Below, piece after piece: positions 47,415-56,672 of a stretch of 64,000 nucleotides of DNA (its first letter is position 1; each line of letters opens with the position of its first letter). Below the pieces are notes generated by a model. It saw nothing but the letters and a program-made list of their open reading frames with translations. It had not been told where the DNA came from and did no database searches. The stretch is from Roseivirga seohaensis (GTDB lineage Bacteria > Bacteroidota > Bacteroidia > Cytophagales > Cyclobacteriaceae), in the NCBI RefSeq assembly GCF_001592945.1, contig NZ_LRPB01000048.1, forward strand, positions 310,001 to 374,000, read 5' to 3'. The position numbers and the translations under genes are program-made.

Positions 47415-49022
47415 ATGAAAATGAAAAATTTAAAATTATACTTATTCGCTTTATTGGCATCTGGGGCAATCATGACCTCTTGTGATGAAGAAGAAAACCT
47501 AGTAGAGCAAAGAAAATCGGACAACCCGCTACCAGTGGTGACTGACCCTTCGGGATCTAACGGAACTGTTACACTAACCAAATATGTGAGTATTGGTAAC
47601 TCCATTACCGCAGGTTACATGGATGGTGCACTTTATACCAATGGTCAAGCGCATTCATTTGCAAACATGTTAGGGACGCAATTCCAAATTTCTGGAGTTG
47701 GAGGCACTACTTTTAACCAACCTGACATTAATTCAGATTTCGGTTATTCAGGTATGGGGCCGGGCAACACCATCTTGGGTAGATATGTTCTGGATTTAAG
47801 CATACCTGGACCTAAACCTACACTTACTGGTCAAGTACCTACCGCATATGCTGGAAACAAAGCTGAACTTAACAATTTTGCTGTACCAGGCATGAGAATA
47901 GTGGACATCAACAGTGCTGCACTTGCGGGCTCTAATCCATTGTATGCGCGTTTTGCAAGTACTCCAGGAACATCCACTGTTTTGTCTGATGCTCTAGCAG
48001 CCTCTCCTACTTTCTATACCTATTGGTTAGGAAATAATGATGCCCTTGGTTATGCTGTTGGTGGAGGTGTTAATGCTGCCATGATTACTTCCCAAGCAGA
48101 CTTTCAAAATGCTTTGGCAAGTTCGTTAACCGCATTAGTAGGCACTGGAGCAAAAGGTGTGGTAATGACTTTACCTCCATTAGTAGTGCTTCCTTACTTT
48201 AGAGCTGTAAAATGGAATGCAATTCCATTGGACCAAGCTACCGCAGATCAGTTGAATACAGCTTTTGCTGGCTTGAATGCTGCCCTAAATGGTTTAGCTG
48301 CATACAACTTAATTTCTACAGCAGAAGCTGCAAAACGTAAGGTTACGTACCAAGCAGGACCTAATGCAATATTGATGCACGATAAAGACCTTGAAGACTT
48401 AGGACCTAAATTCGATGCTTTGGTTGGGGCACAAGCTATTACAGCTGCACAAAGACAAGCCTTAGAGCCATACAGACAGTCAAGACCAGCCACATCTAGT
48501 GATTTACCCGTATTATCAGCTGCAACAGTATTGGGTACAGGTACAGCCCCAATTGGCTTAGCTATTCCTATTGAGGATAAATACATTTTATCTGCCAACG
48601 AAGTAGTAAAAACCGTTACTGCAAGAGCAACTTTCAACCAAACCATTAAAGGTGTGGTTGATCAAATTAACGCTGGAGCAGGCGCAACTGTAATCACTTT
48701 AGTAGATGTTCAGCCAAAATTCGCTGACCTGTTTGGTTTAGATGCAGCCACAGTGGATCAGTTGGCTCTAGGATTAGGCACTCAATCGTCTATTGCTGCA
48801 GTAAAAGCAGAAGCTGATGGAGAATTAGGTATAAAAGTCAACGGAACTAATTTAGCTCCTGATTTCAGCCCGAATGGAGTATTTTCAACAGACGGTATTC
48901 ATCCAAACCCTCGTGGGCACGCCATCATTGCCAACTTAATTTTAAGTGCAATGAGAACTGCCTACGGTGTAGATATTCCAGATGTGGATGTTTTAGCGCA
49001 AAGAGGTATTCTTGTTCAGTAA
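47415..49022 (+). CDS. SGNH/GDSL-like lipoprotein hydrolase
   Basis: A 535-residue lipoprotein with lipobox MTSC (C23). SGNH blocks appear in order: SIGNSITAGY (block I, nucleophile Ser after GN in place of GD), FAVPGMR (Gly block), WLGNNDAL (Asn block) and DGIHPNPRGHAIIAN (Asp-x-x-His). The large middle region (about 200-400) is Ala-rich and helical. It should hydrolyse ester bonds at the cell surface or periplasmic face of the outer membrane. Located six bases after the TonB receptor and sharing its transcript, with a terminator after it. Confidence 0.88.
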   Translation: MKMKNLKLYLFALLASGAIMTSCDEEENLVEQRKSDNPLPVVTDPSGSNGTVTLTKYVSIGNSITAGYMDGALYTNGQAHSFANMLGTQFQISGVGGTTFNQPDINSDFGYSGMGPGNTILGRYVLDLSIPGPKPTLTGQVPTAYAGNKAELNNFAVPGMRIVDINSAALAGSNPLYARFASTPGTSTVLSDALAASPTFYTYWLGNNDALGYAVGGGVNAAMITSQADFQNALASSLTALVGTGAKGVVMTLPPLVVLPYFRAVKWNAIPLDQATADQLNTAFAGLNAALNGLAAYNLISTAEAAKRKVTYQAGPNAILMHDKDLEDLGPKFDALVGAQAITAAQRQALEPYRQSRPATSSDLPVLSAATVLGTGTAPIGLAIPIEDKYILSANEVVKTVTARATFNQTIKGVVDQINAGAGATVITLVDVQPKFADLFGLDAATVDQLALGLGTQSSIAAVKAEADGELGIKVNGTNLAPDFSPNGVFSTDGIHPNPRGHAIIANLILSAMRTAYGVDIPDVDVLAQRGILVQ

Positions 49023-49045
49023 TTAAACACAACCAAGAAATGAAA

Positions 49046-49073
49046 AAGGAGTGACGATTCACTCCTTTTTTTT
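49046..49073 (+). terminator. Terminator after the TonB-receptor operon
   Basis: Nine-base perfect stem AAGGAGTGA/TCACTCCTT, loop CGAT, followed by T. Confidence 0.85.
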
Positions 49074-49405
49074 ATGCTCTTGAATTTTTACTAATTGCCT
49101 TAAAAAATAGTGGCCCGAAGACGTATTCTTCGGGCCACACCTCAACCAAATAGATAAATAACCATCAACTTCACAATCCAACAAGATCTTTATTTATAAA
49201 TCTTTGAACATTCTATTACAAGCTACCTGCCAAAAGAAAGCTTTTACACAAACCATTCATTTTCAATAGTTTAAAAATAGATCCTATTCCAAACAGAAGA
49301 ATATACTCCCAATCAACTATTAAAATTCCCAAAATGGGATGGATAACTATATAATCAAGTAATTATGATTCCGCATTTCTATTTATTTTTGAAAAAAACC
49401 TTCCT
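49074..49405. other. Gene-free interval with a long perfect hairpin
   Basis: About 330 bp. The main structure is a perfect 12-bp stem (49110-49121 with 49127-49138) with loop CGTAT and no T run, just beyond a complete terminator, so its purpose is unclear. A TATTTTTG -7 box at 49384-49391 probably serves kdsB. Nothing else recognisable. Confidence 0.5.
49384..49391 (+). promoter_or_regulatory. -7 box for kdsB
   Basis: TATTTTTG fits TAnnTTTG and ends 14 bp before the start codon; no clear -33 element. Confidence 0.35.
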
Positions 49406-50146
49406 ATGAAAGTAGTTGCTATGATTCCGGCCCGATACGAAGCCTCTAGGTTTCCAGGGAAATTAATGGCCAACCTAAATGGCCAATCGGTGATTTTAAC
49501 CACTTACACCGCTACTTTAAATACAGGTTTATTCAATGATGTTTTCGTTGTGACCGACAGCACAATCATTCGAGATGAAATTGCTGCTCATGGAGGTAAA
49601 GTGATTATGAGCATTGAAACTCATGAAAGCGGAAGTGACAGAATTGCTGAAGCAGCTGAAAACATTGACGCAGACATTATTGTCAATGTACAGGGAGATG
49701 AACCCTTTACACAAACAGACACACTCAAGAAACTTCTTGATGTATTTGAGCGAGATAATCTAAAAGAAATCGACTTGGCTTCTCCTATGGTGCGCTTAGA
49801 TGGGAAAGATAATATTGATAACCCTAATCACGTAAAGGTAATTGCAGACCAAAATAATTTTGCTATTTATTTTTCACGCTCTCCCATCCCCTACCCTAGA
49901 AATCAGGAAATCGACATTCCATACTATAAGCACATTGGCATATACGCGTTCCGAAAGGCCGCTCTTTTGGCTTTCAAGAGTACTCCAATGACGCCTTTAG
50001 AAAATGCCGAAAAAATCGAGTGTATTCGTTATCTTGAAACGGGCAAAAAAATTAAGATGGTTGAAATCGATCATGTAGGAATCTCCATTGATTCGCCAGA
50101 GGATTTAGAAAAAGCCAAAGATTATATGAACACAAGGAACAATTAA
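49406..50146 (+). CDS. kdsB: CMP-KDO synthetase
   Basis: A 246-residue cytidylyltransferase that activates 3-deoxy-manno-octulosonate with CTP for lipopolysaccharide inner-core assembly. Visible are the nucleotide-binding IPARYEASRFPGKLM at the N-terminus, IVNVQGDEPF, and the sugar-binding HIGIYAFRK. Length is standard. It implies a KDO-containing lipid A core. The next gene, tpx, is only 35 bp away but functionally unrelated. Confidence 0.96.
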   Translation: MKVVAMIPARYEASRFPGKLMANLNGQSVILTTYTATLNTGLFNDVFVVTDSTIIRDEIAAHGGKVIMSIETHESGSDRIAEAAENIDADIIVNVQGDEPFTQTDTLKKLLDVFERDNLKEIDLASPMVRLDGKDNIDNPNHVKVIADQNNFAIYFSRSPIPYPRNQEIDIPYYKHIGIYAFRKAALLAFKSTPMTPLENAEKIECIRYLETGKKIKMVEIDHVGISIDSPEDLEKAKDYMNTRNN

Positions 50147-50181
50147 AGGAGAGACTTGTTCTATTCTAAAATGACAAAACT

Positions 50182-50682
50182 ATGAGCACCGTTACACTAA
50201 AAGGCAATTCAATTAATACATCAGGCAGCCTCCCAAAAGTTGGTGAGCAAGCCAAAGATTTTACCCTAACAAAGACTGACCTTTCAACGCTTACATTATC
50301 TGACTTGAAAGGATCGAAAGTGGTACTTAACATTTTTCCTAGTGTAGATACAAGTACATGCGCTACTTCGGTAAGAAAATTCAATGAGCAAGCTTCGGGT
50401 TTAGAAAATACTAAGGTAGTTTGTATCTCTCGCGACCTCCCATTTGCCCAAGCTAGATTTTGTGGTGCAGAAGGTATCGAAAATGTAATCAACGCTTCTG
50501 ATTATGCTACCGGACAGTTTGGAAAGGATTATGGTTTAGAAATCGTTGACCCACCATTATTGAATCTTCATTCAAGAGCAGTAATTGTTCTGGATGAAAA
50601 CGGAAAAGTGGTTTACACTGAACAAGTACCTGAAATTGTGGATGAACCGAATTACGAAAAAGCCTTAGCGGCATTGAAGTAA
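50182..50682 (+). CDS. tpx: Thiol peroxidase (atypical 2-Cys peroxiredoxin)
   Basis: A 166-residue Tpx-type peroxiredoxin. The peroxidatic cysteine is C60 in PSVDTSTCATSVRKFN and the resolving cysteine C94 in ARFCGAEG, the spacing typical of Tpx. It removes hydrogen peroxide and alkyl hydroperoxides using thioredoxin (trxA at 34881 is a plausible donor). Cytoplasmic, no leader. A terminator follows. Confidence 0.97.
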   Translation: MSTVTLKGNSINTSGSLPKVGEQAKDFTLTKTDLSTLTLSDLKGSKVVLNIFPSVDTSTCATSVRKFNEQASGLENTKVVCISRDLPFAQARFCGAEGIENVINASDYATGQFGKDYGLEIVDPPLLNLHSRAVIVLDENGKVVYTEQVPEIVDEPNYEKALAALK

Positions 50683-50709
50683 CAATCAATTTTCTTAACA
50701 ATGAATAGA

Positions 50710-50735
50710 AGCCTGCCTCATAAGCAGGCTTTTTC
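50710..50735 (+). terminator. Terminator after tpx
   Basis: Seven-base stem AGCCTGC/GCAGGCT with a seven-base loop and five T. Confidence 0.8.
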
Positions 50736-50807
50736 TGTTTATATCAAAGCCCTAAAATTTGTCGCATAAGTATATTTTAGTAGCTTAATAAGCTCAAAGT
50801 AAAAATT

Positions 50808-51689
50808 ATGAAACGAAGAGATTTTTTGCAGAAATCGGCACTAACCTCTGCTGGCTTATTAGCCACAGGCTCACTTCTTAGCCATCCATTTTTTGAAGGC
50901 AAAATCAAACAATTTGGTTTTCAAGTATATACCGTAAGAGATGTTATTAAAAAGGACATGGCCGGCACCTTAAAAACACTAAAAAAGGCTGGTTATGATT
51001 ATGCAGAGTTCTTTGACTTTGCTGATGGCAAGCTTTTAGGCATGCCCATAAAAGAAGCCAAAGCGATTATTGACGCTTCTAAAATTAAACTGAAGAGTAT
51101 TCATGTACCCACTGGAACACAAGCCCATACAACACCTGGCACAATGGTAAACAATTGGCAAAAGGCTGTTGATGACGCAGCAGAATTGGGCGCTGAATAT
51201 TTGGTTTGTGCTTATCTTGACAGTGCTGAAAGACAAACTATTGACCAGTACAAAAAAGTTTCTGAGCTATTCAATAGGTCAGCTGAAATTTGCAAAAAAT
51301 CGGGGATCAAATTCGCTTACCACAATCATGCTTTTGAATTTAAAGAGATTGACGGCCAAGTACCATACGATGTTCTTCTCAAAGAAACCGATGCCGATCT
51401 CGTTAAAATGGAGCTCGATATGTATTGGGTTAGATTTGCCGACCAAAACCCAATTAAAATTATTCAAAAAGACAGAGGCCGATTCCCACTTTGGCATGTT
51501 AAAGACATGAGTATGGATGACGACCGAAAGATGAAAGAAGTAGGGGCTGGAAGAATAGATTGGAAACAGCTTTTTGCTTATGACAAAGATGCAGGCTTAG
51601 AGTACTTCTTTGTTGAACAAGATGGAAACTGGGCGGAAAATTCTGTTCAAAGTCTTGTCACCAGTATTAAACACCTAAAGAAAATCTAA
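50808..51689 (+). CDS. Tat-exported sugar phosphate isomerase/epimerase-like protein
   Basis: A 293-residue AP endonuclease 2-type TIM barrel. The N-terminus MKRRDFLQKSA with the following hydrophobic stretch is a twin-arginine signal, so it folds with its metal before export. Barrel motifs are QVYTVRD, AYHNHAFEF, MELDMYWV and WHVKDM, which supply the usual His/Glu/Asp metal ligands. Related proteins act as isomerases, epimerases or 3-keto-sugar lyases on periplasmic sugars; the substrate is unknown. About 240 bp of gene-free DNA follow. Confidence 0.88.
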   Translation: MKRRDFLQKSALTSAGLLATGSLLSHPFFEGKIKQFGFQVYTVRDVIKKDMAGTLKTLKKAGYDYAEFFDFADGKLLGMPIKEAKAIIDASKIKLKSIHVPTGTQAHTTPGTMVNNWQKAVDDAAELGAEYLVCAYLDSAERQTIDQYKKVSELFNRSAEICKKSGIKFAYHNHAFEFKEIDGQVPYDVLLKETDADLVKMELDMYWVRFADQNPIKIIQKDRGRFPLWHVKDMSMDDDRKMKEVGAGRIDWKQLFAYDKDAGLEYFFVEQDGNWAENSVQSLVTSIKHLKKI

Positions 51690-51956
51690 AATTAGATTAG
51701 GGTTCGAACCACAGGTGTAATTGCTTACATTTTTCTAGCCCTCACAAGTCGTACATGAACTTCTATATCAATTACTAAGCGCATTCCTCTTTGCCGCCTA
51801 AATGCATATTATTTGGACAACGACATAAAACAAACTCATTTTCTTCTACGCTAATTATCTGTAACAGTATAAAATTTCAACCATATCACTAAAAACAATT
51901 GTAGTACTTTCTCTTTATGACTAGATTGTTTGATTAATCAATCACACCAACTCACT

Positions 51957-53918
51957 ATGAAAAACTTAAAGAAAGCCCTTTACATATTGGCCTTACTTTT
52001 TCCTGTCACTCTTTTTGCACAGAAAGAAATTGTAATTGAGCCAGCCAACATTACTATGGAGGTGGGGCAAAAGAAACAAATCACTGCTTATGTCATGGAA
52101 AATGGCAAAAAGCTAAATGATCCGATCAACCTGCTTTCAAGAGCCAGAAGAAGCTTAAGCATTGACTCCACCATGATGGCTCACGCCATTCAGCCAGGCA
52201 CTTACGACATTGTAGCGGTGGCCGATGGGGTAAGAAAAAATTTCCAAATCAAAGTAAATTACCCAGCAATTGCTGAAATCAAAATTGATGACATTCCACA
52301 GAAAATATATGCGGGAACATCGGTAGCGCTTAAATACCATGTTATTGACAAATCGGGCGCTACCAGAGATGATGTTGACGTACAGTTTAGCTCTATGTAT
52401 ACCAATATTGCCGAAGTAGATGATTTCGGAACGGTAAACACCTTGATTCCCGGAAAGGCAACCATTACTGTAAAAGCTGAAAACGTTACGAATACCATAA
52501 CAGTAAATGTGGTGAGCAACCCAATTGTTAAAATTCAATTAGAAGCTGAAATGAATACAGCTAGAACTGGCGATGTATTCCATTTTAAAGCTAAAGCTTT
52601 AGATAAGAATGGAAAAATAGTACCAGACGCCCCTATTTTCTACTCTTTCAGTGGAGTAGCAGACAATACTTCGCAAAGCGCTTCTGGTTTAATTAAAAAC
52701 GATGGCCGTTTTGTAGCAGACGAAGCTGGAAGATATACTGTAACTGCATCTTGCGGAGTAGCATCAGCTTCAAAAACGCTTAAAATCACACCTAGAGAAG
52801 TAACCCGAAAAATAGAAATGGTTGGTCAGGGTTCTGTAAATGACAAACACACCTCTGATTTTTGGGTGTGGGAAGGAATTGATGGTAGAGATTATGCTGT
52901 TACAGGAACTTGGGGGGCCGATGGAACTGCCTATTTCTGGGATGTAACCGATCCAAGCAATATTTCTAAAATCGATTCAGTTCAGGTAGATGCTAGAACT
53001 GTAAATGATGTGAAAATTTCTGAAGACGGCAAAATTTGTGTGATCAGCCGAGAAGGGGCTTCCGACCGCAAAAATGGTTTGGTAATTATTGATGTTTCAA
53101 ACCCAAGAGATGTAGAAATCATTTCAAGATTTGACGAAAACATGACTGGTGGGGTGCACAACGTATTCATTTCTGGTGATTATTTATATGCCCTTAGCGG
53201 TGGTCAGAAATACTATATTATTGACATTAAAGACCCTAAGAATCCACGTGCAGTTTCTAAATTCGAATTAGATACTCCTGGCCATTCTATTCACGATGTT
53301 TGGGTGGAAGACGGCATCGCTTATTCTTCAAACTGGGCAGACGGTATACAGCTAGTAGATGTAGGAAACGGTATTGCTGGTGGTTCGCCAGAAAACCCAA
53401 AGCAGTTCGCGAGCTATGCATATCCTAACAAAGCAAACCATGCCTCATTCCCTTTCCGTAGCCCTTCAACTGGTAAGTTCTATGTGATTGGTGGAGACGA
53501 AATTTTCCCTTATGGATTAAATACTGGCAAAGGCGGAGTTAACATGGCAGGAGGTTACCTTCACGTAGTAGACTTTACTGACCTTGAAAATCCAGAGGAA
53601 GTAGCGAGGTTCGAAATACCTTATGCTGGATCACACAACTATTGGATTGAAGGGGAAACACTCTATGTAGCCTTCTATAATGCAGGCGTAAGAGTAGTAG
53701 ACCTTAGTGGTGAGTTAATGGGTGACTTGAGAAAGCAAGGCCGTGAAATAGCCTGGATCATTCCTAACGATGCAAACGGATATACAGCCAACGCACCTTT
53801 TACTTGGGGAGCTCAGCTTCACAAAGGCCATGTATTTTTCTCTGATTGGAACAGTGGATTATGGTCTGCTAAATTAGAGCCAGAAAAGCCAAAGAACACT
53901 CCTATTAAAGTAAAGTAA
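51957..53918 (+). CDS. Secreted Ig-like and LVIVD-repeat propeller protein
   Basis: A 653-residue exported protein starting at MKNLKKAL, preferred over the TTG nine codons earlier because it begins the signal peptide (1-22, ending FAQ). Residues 25-280 hold two or three bacterial Ig-like (BIG2-type) domains (IPGKATITVKAENVTNTITVNV). Residues 285-640 form a beta-propeller with LVIVD-type blades (GLVIIDVSNPRDVEIISRF, YYIIDIKDPKNPRAVSKF, YLHVVDFTDLENPEEVARF). No catalytic motif; probably a surface binding protein. The next gene also encodes a propeller. A long inverted repeat separates them. Confidence 0.85.
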   Translation: MKNLKKALYILALLFPVTLFAQKEIVIEPANITMEVGQKKQITAYVMENGKKLNDPINLLSRARRSLSIDSTMMAHAIQPGTYDIVAVADGVRKNFQIKVNYPAIAEIKIDDIPQKIYAGTSVALKYHVIDKSGATRDDVDVQFSSMYTNIAEVDDFGTVNTLIPGKATITVKAENVTNTITVNVVSNPIVKIQLEAEMNTARTGDVFHFKAKALDKNGKIVPDAPIFYSFSGVADNTSQSASGLIKNDGRFVADEAGRYTVTASCGVASASKTLKITPREVTRKIEMVGQGSVNDKHTSDFWVWEGIDGRDYAVTGTWGADGTAYFWDVTDPSNISKIDSVQVDARTVNDVKISEDGKICVISREGASDRKNGLVIIDVSNPRDVEIISRFDENMTGGVHNVFISGDYLYALSGGQKYYIIDIKDPKNPRAVSKFELDTPGHSIHDVWVEDGIAYSSNWADGIQLVDVGNGIAGGSPENPKQFASYAYPNKANHASFPFRSPSTGKFYVIGGDEIFPYGLNTGKGGVNMAGGYLHVVDFTDLENPEEVARFEIPYAGSHNYWIEGETLYVAFYNAGVRVVDLSGELMGDLRKQGREIAWIIPNDANGYTANAPFTWGAQLHKGHVFFSDWNSGLWSAKLEPEKPKNTPIKVK

Positions 53919-53923
53919 GCCAT

Positions 53924-53963
53924 AAAGCAAACGTGGTATATATCTTTGTACCACGTTTGCTTT
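53924..53963. repeat. 15-bp perfect inverted repeat around a -7-like box
   Basis: Arms 53924-53938 and 53949-53963 pair perfectly with a ten-base loop. The loop contains TATCTTTG (53941-53948), a match to the TAnnTTTG -7 consensus. It may be a terminator for the gene before it, an operator over the promoter of the gene after it, or both. Confidence 0.7.
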
Positions 53964-53996
53964 GATTAACCAACACATCTTAAACCTAAGTAAAAG

Positions 53997-55184
53997 ATGA
54001 AAAAAACACTCATAATCGTTTTTTCCTTAATTGCCATTACTGCGTTACAGGCCCAAAATTACTATGTATATGTTGCGGCCGAATCTGAAGATGAAGTGGC
54101 TTTGGTGAAATTCGATGGTAAAAAGGCAGAAACCATAAAGAATATTCCTGTGGGAATATGGCCTGCTGAAAACGAAGGCCCTCACGGAATCACTGTTGGC
54201 CCAGAAGGAAAATATTGGTATCTCAGTTTAGCCCATGGTAACCCTTATGGAACACTTTATAAATATGAAACTGGTACAGATAAAGCTGTAGGCTCCGTTA
54301 CTCTTGGTTTATTTCCAGCCTCAATGCAGGTTTCTGCGGCTACTGGCCTACTCTATTGCGTTAATTTCAACCTACATGGCGATATGGTACCTAGCACGGT
54401 TTCGGTAGTGGATGTAGAGAGCATGACCGAATTAACTCAAATCACGACTGGCGCAATGCCTCACGGCTCAAGACTTACTTCTGATGGCTTAAAACAGTAT
54501 TCTGTTGCCATGATGTCGGGGGAATTATTTGAAATAGACGCCATAAGCTTGAAAATCACTAAAACGCTTGACTTGGATGAAGCTTCTAAAATGGCTCCTG
54601 AAGACCACAGCATGATGGACCATTCTAAAATGGACATGGGTAAATCAAAAATGGGTGATGAGAAAAAGTCTATGGCGGGTATGGACCATAGTCAGATGGA
54701 TCACTCTAAAATGGATATGGGAGGTATGCCAGCCATGAAACACTCTGCTTTCAAGCCTACTTGGGTAAGTACGCACCCTACCAAAAATTTGGTGTATGTA
54801 GCTGGAAATGGTGCTGCTGAAGTATTAGAAATCAGTACAGATACATGGAAGACTACACGCAAGTTTAAAACTGATAAAGGGCCTTATAACATAGATATTT
54901 CTCCTGACGGGAAACGTATGGTGGTTTCTTATAAAACGGCAGCCAAAACTGGAGTTTGGGATTTAGAATCTGGAAAGGAATTGGCGAGATTAGATAACAG
55001 CCAAAAAGTGACTCATGGGGTAGCCATTTCATCAGACAGCAAGTTTGCCTTTGTTTCTGTAGAAGGAATTGGTGATGACCCAGGCATGGTAGATGTAATT
55101 GATTTAACAACTAACCGCCTGATAGACACAGCATACCTAGGTAAACAAGCAGGAGGTATTGCTTTCTGGAAAATTGAACGATAA
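53997..55184 (+). CDS. Secreted YncE-like beta-propeller with a Met/His-rich insertion
   Basis: A 395-residue exported propeller with a signal peptide (1-20, ending LQAQ). Blades follow the YVxN/YVAxxxxxxVxVID pattern of YncE/YVTN proteins (STVSVVDVESMTELTQI, VYVAGNGAAEVLEIST, DVIDLTTNRLIDTAYL). Residues 199-250 (nt 54591-54746) interrupt it with 13 Met and 5 His in variants of MDHSKMDMG, a composition typical of periplasmic copper-binding proteins. The propeller could bind a polymer or protein; the insert may bind Cu(I), which is inference. No known copper gene is adjacent. Confidence 0.85.
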   Translation: MKKTLIIVFSLIAITALQAQNYYVYVAAESEDEVALVKFDGKKAETIKNIPVGIWPAENEGPHGITVGPEGKYWYLSLAHGNPYGTLYKYETGTDKAVGSVTLGLFPASMQVSAATGLLYCVNFNLHGDMVPSTVSVVDVESMTELTQITTGAMPHGSRLTSDGLKQYSVAMMSGELFEIDAISLKITKTLDLDEASKMAPEDHSMMDHSKMDMGKSKMGDEKKSMAGMDHSQMDHSKMDMGGMPAMKHSAFKPTWVSTHPTKNLVYVAGNGAAEVLEISTDTWKTTRKFKTDKGPYNIDISPDGKRMVVSYKTAAKTGVWDLESGKELARLDNSQKVTHGVAISSDSKFAFVSVEGIGDDPGMVDVIDLTTNRLIDTAYLGKQAGGIAFWKIER

Positions 55185-55235
55185 AAAAGACTTAAATTTT
55201 TTCATCAATTCGTTTCCGAAATTAAAAGCAAATAC

Positions 55236-55243
55236 TACTTTTG
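55236..55243 (+). promoter_or_regulatory. -7 box for tRNA-Gln
   Basis: TACTTTTG fits TAnnTTTG and ends 16 bp before the tRNA 5' end. Confidence 0.5.
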
Positions 55244-55259
55244 TACTCCGAAATAAAGC

Positions 55260-55332
55260 TGGTCTATGGTGTAACTGGCAACACGTCTGGTTTTGGTCCA
55301 GAAGAGTCTAGGTTCGAGCCCTAGTAGACCAA
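55260..55332 (+). tRNA. tRNA-Gln (anticodon TTG)
   Basis: A 73-nt cloverleaf without encoded CCA. Acceptor TGGTCTA pairs with TAGACCA; anticodon stem TCTGG/CCAGA holds loop TTTTGGT with anticodon TTG; T arm CTAGG/CCTAG has loop TTCGAGC; discriminator A. Reads CAA and CAG. Confidence 0.96.
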
Positions 55333-55336
55333 CAAA

Positions 55337-55368
55337 AAGCTTCACAGAAATGTGGAGCTTTTTTTTTT
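55337..55368 (+). terminator. Terminator after tRNA-Gln
   Basis: Ten-base stem with one wobble (55337-55346 with 55351-55360), GAAA loop, then a run of T continuing past the stem. Confidence 0.85.
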
Positions 55369-55477
55369 ATGCCCAACCTCAAAGTTATCTTTTAATCATA
55401 GGCGCCCATCATCTACTAATAATTTCACTTTTTACAATACAATTCATAAAAGAAGAACTTAACTTTCCATCACTTTT

Positions 55478-56584
55478 ATGAAGCCATTATTTTTTATCAC
55501 TTTACTTCTTTTCCCGTTTTGCTCAATAGCGCAAAAGGTAGACAGAACTGAATCAGTTTCTCTACTTTTTATAGGTGATATTATGGGGCATTATGCTCAG
55601 GTTAATGCGGCACTAGACACCACCACTGGTGAATACAACTTTGATAGGATGTTCCGTAAAGTGAGCCCATTGATTCAAAAGGCAGATTTTGCTATTGCTA
55701 ATCTTGAAGTTACTTTGGCAGGCGCACCTTATAGTGGCTATCCTCGGTTCTCTTCTCCCGATGAACTTGCTGTAGCGGCTAAAAAAAGCGGAATAGATAT
55801 TCTTCTTACGGCAAATAATCATGCCAGCGACCACAACCTCAAAGGCATAAAGCGCACCATTAATGTATTAGATTCTATTGATGTTAAACATACAGGCACT
55901 TTCTTAGACAAAGCCCACAAAGACAGCTCGAACTTAATTATCCTAGAAAAGGGCTCGATTAAGGTTGGACTATTGAACTATACAGAAAACACCAATGGAA
56001 GAAGAGTACCCAAACCAGCATTGGTTAACCTTACGGATACTACAGCCATGAAAAGCGATATAGAAAATGCTTTTGCTAAAAGCATCGACAAGCTTATTGT
56101 TTTCTTGCATTGGGGTATTGAGTATGATTCTGCGCCTTCTAAAACACAAAGAGAAACAGCTGAATTCTTATTTGCACAAGGGGTAGATATTATTATTGGC
56201 GCACATCCACATGTGATTCAACCTATGGAGTTTACTCAGGGCAAGGGAGGTAATAAAGAACGTTTCATCGCCTACTCATTAGGGAATTTTGTTTCTGACC
56301 AACGCACCCGCAAAAGAGATGGCGGTGCTATGGTGGAAATCATTATTTCGAAAGAAAACGGACTGAGTCAAATTACAGATTACGGCTATCACCTTACTTG
56401 GGTAAACAAACCTATTATCAAAGGAAGAAGGAGCTATGAAATATTGGTTTGTAAAGAGTATGAAGACAATGATTTTAAAGGACTTACAGAATACTCAAAA
56501 AAGAAAATGAAGCTATTCATCAAAGACTCACGCGCCCTTTTAGACTCGCTCAACATTAATGTAAAAGAGAAACAAATGCGTTAG
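55478..56584 (+). CDS. CapA-family metallophosphatase-like protein
   Basis: A 368-residue exported protein with signal peptide (1-18). The CapA/PGA_cap fold motifs are FIGDIMGH, FAIANLEVTLAG, ILLTANNHASDHNLKGI, FLHWGIEYDS and IIGAHPHVIQ, supplying the metal-binding Asp/Asn/His of calcineurin-like phosphoesterases. In Bacillus, CapA takes part in poly-gamma-glutamate export, but stand-alone homologues occur widely without capBC, as here, and their substrate is not known. It is followed after 88 bp by the ChaN-like gene on the same strand. Confidence 0.88.
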   Translation: MKPLFFITLLLFPFCSIAQKVDRTESVSLLFIGDIMGHYAQVNAALDTTTGEYNFDRMFRKVSPLIQKADFAIANLEVTLAGAPYSGYPRFSSPDELAVAAKKSGIDILLTANNHASDHNLKGIKRTINVLDSIDVKHTGTFLDKAHKDSSNLIILEKGSIKVGLLNYTENTNGRRVPKPALVNLTDTTAMKSDIENAFAKSIDKLIVFLHWGIEYDSAPSKTQRETAEFLFAQGVDIIIGAHPHVIQPMEFTQGKGGNKERFIAYSLGNFVSDQRTRKRDGGAMVEIIISKENGLSQITDYGYHLTWVNKPIIKGRRSYEILVCKEYEDNDFKGLTEYSKKKMKLFIKDSRALLDSLNINVKEKQMR

Positions 56585-56672
56585 TTATCCTTAAGCAGCA
56601 TTCAAATAATAGCCACTTATTCATTCCGCTTTTTTGATTAAATTCAGCCTCATAATTATTTAAAACAAAAGA

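Noticed and set aside
48248-48646. 132-codon frame opposite the SGNH lipoprotein gene
   Set aside because: Shadow caused by the Ala-rich coding strand.
55293-55481. Small plus-strand reading frame
   Set aside because: It runs through tRNA-Gln and its terminator; not a protein gene.
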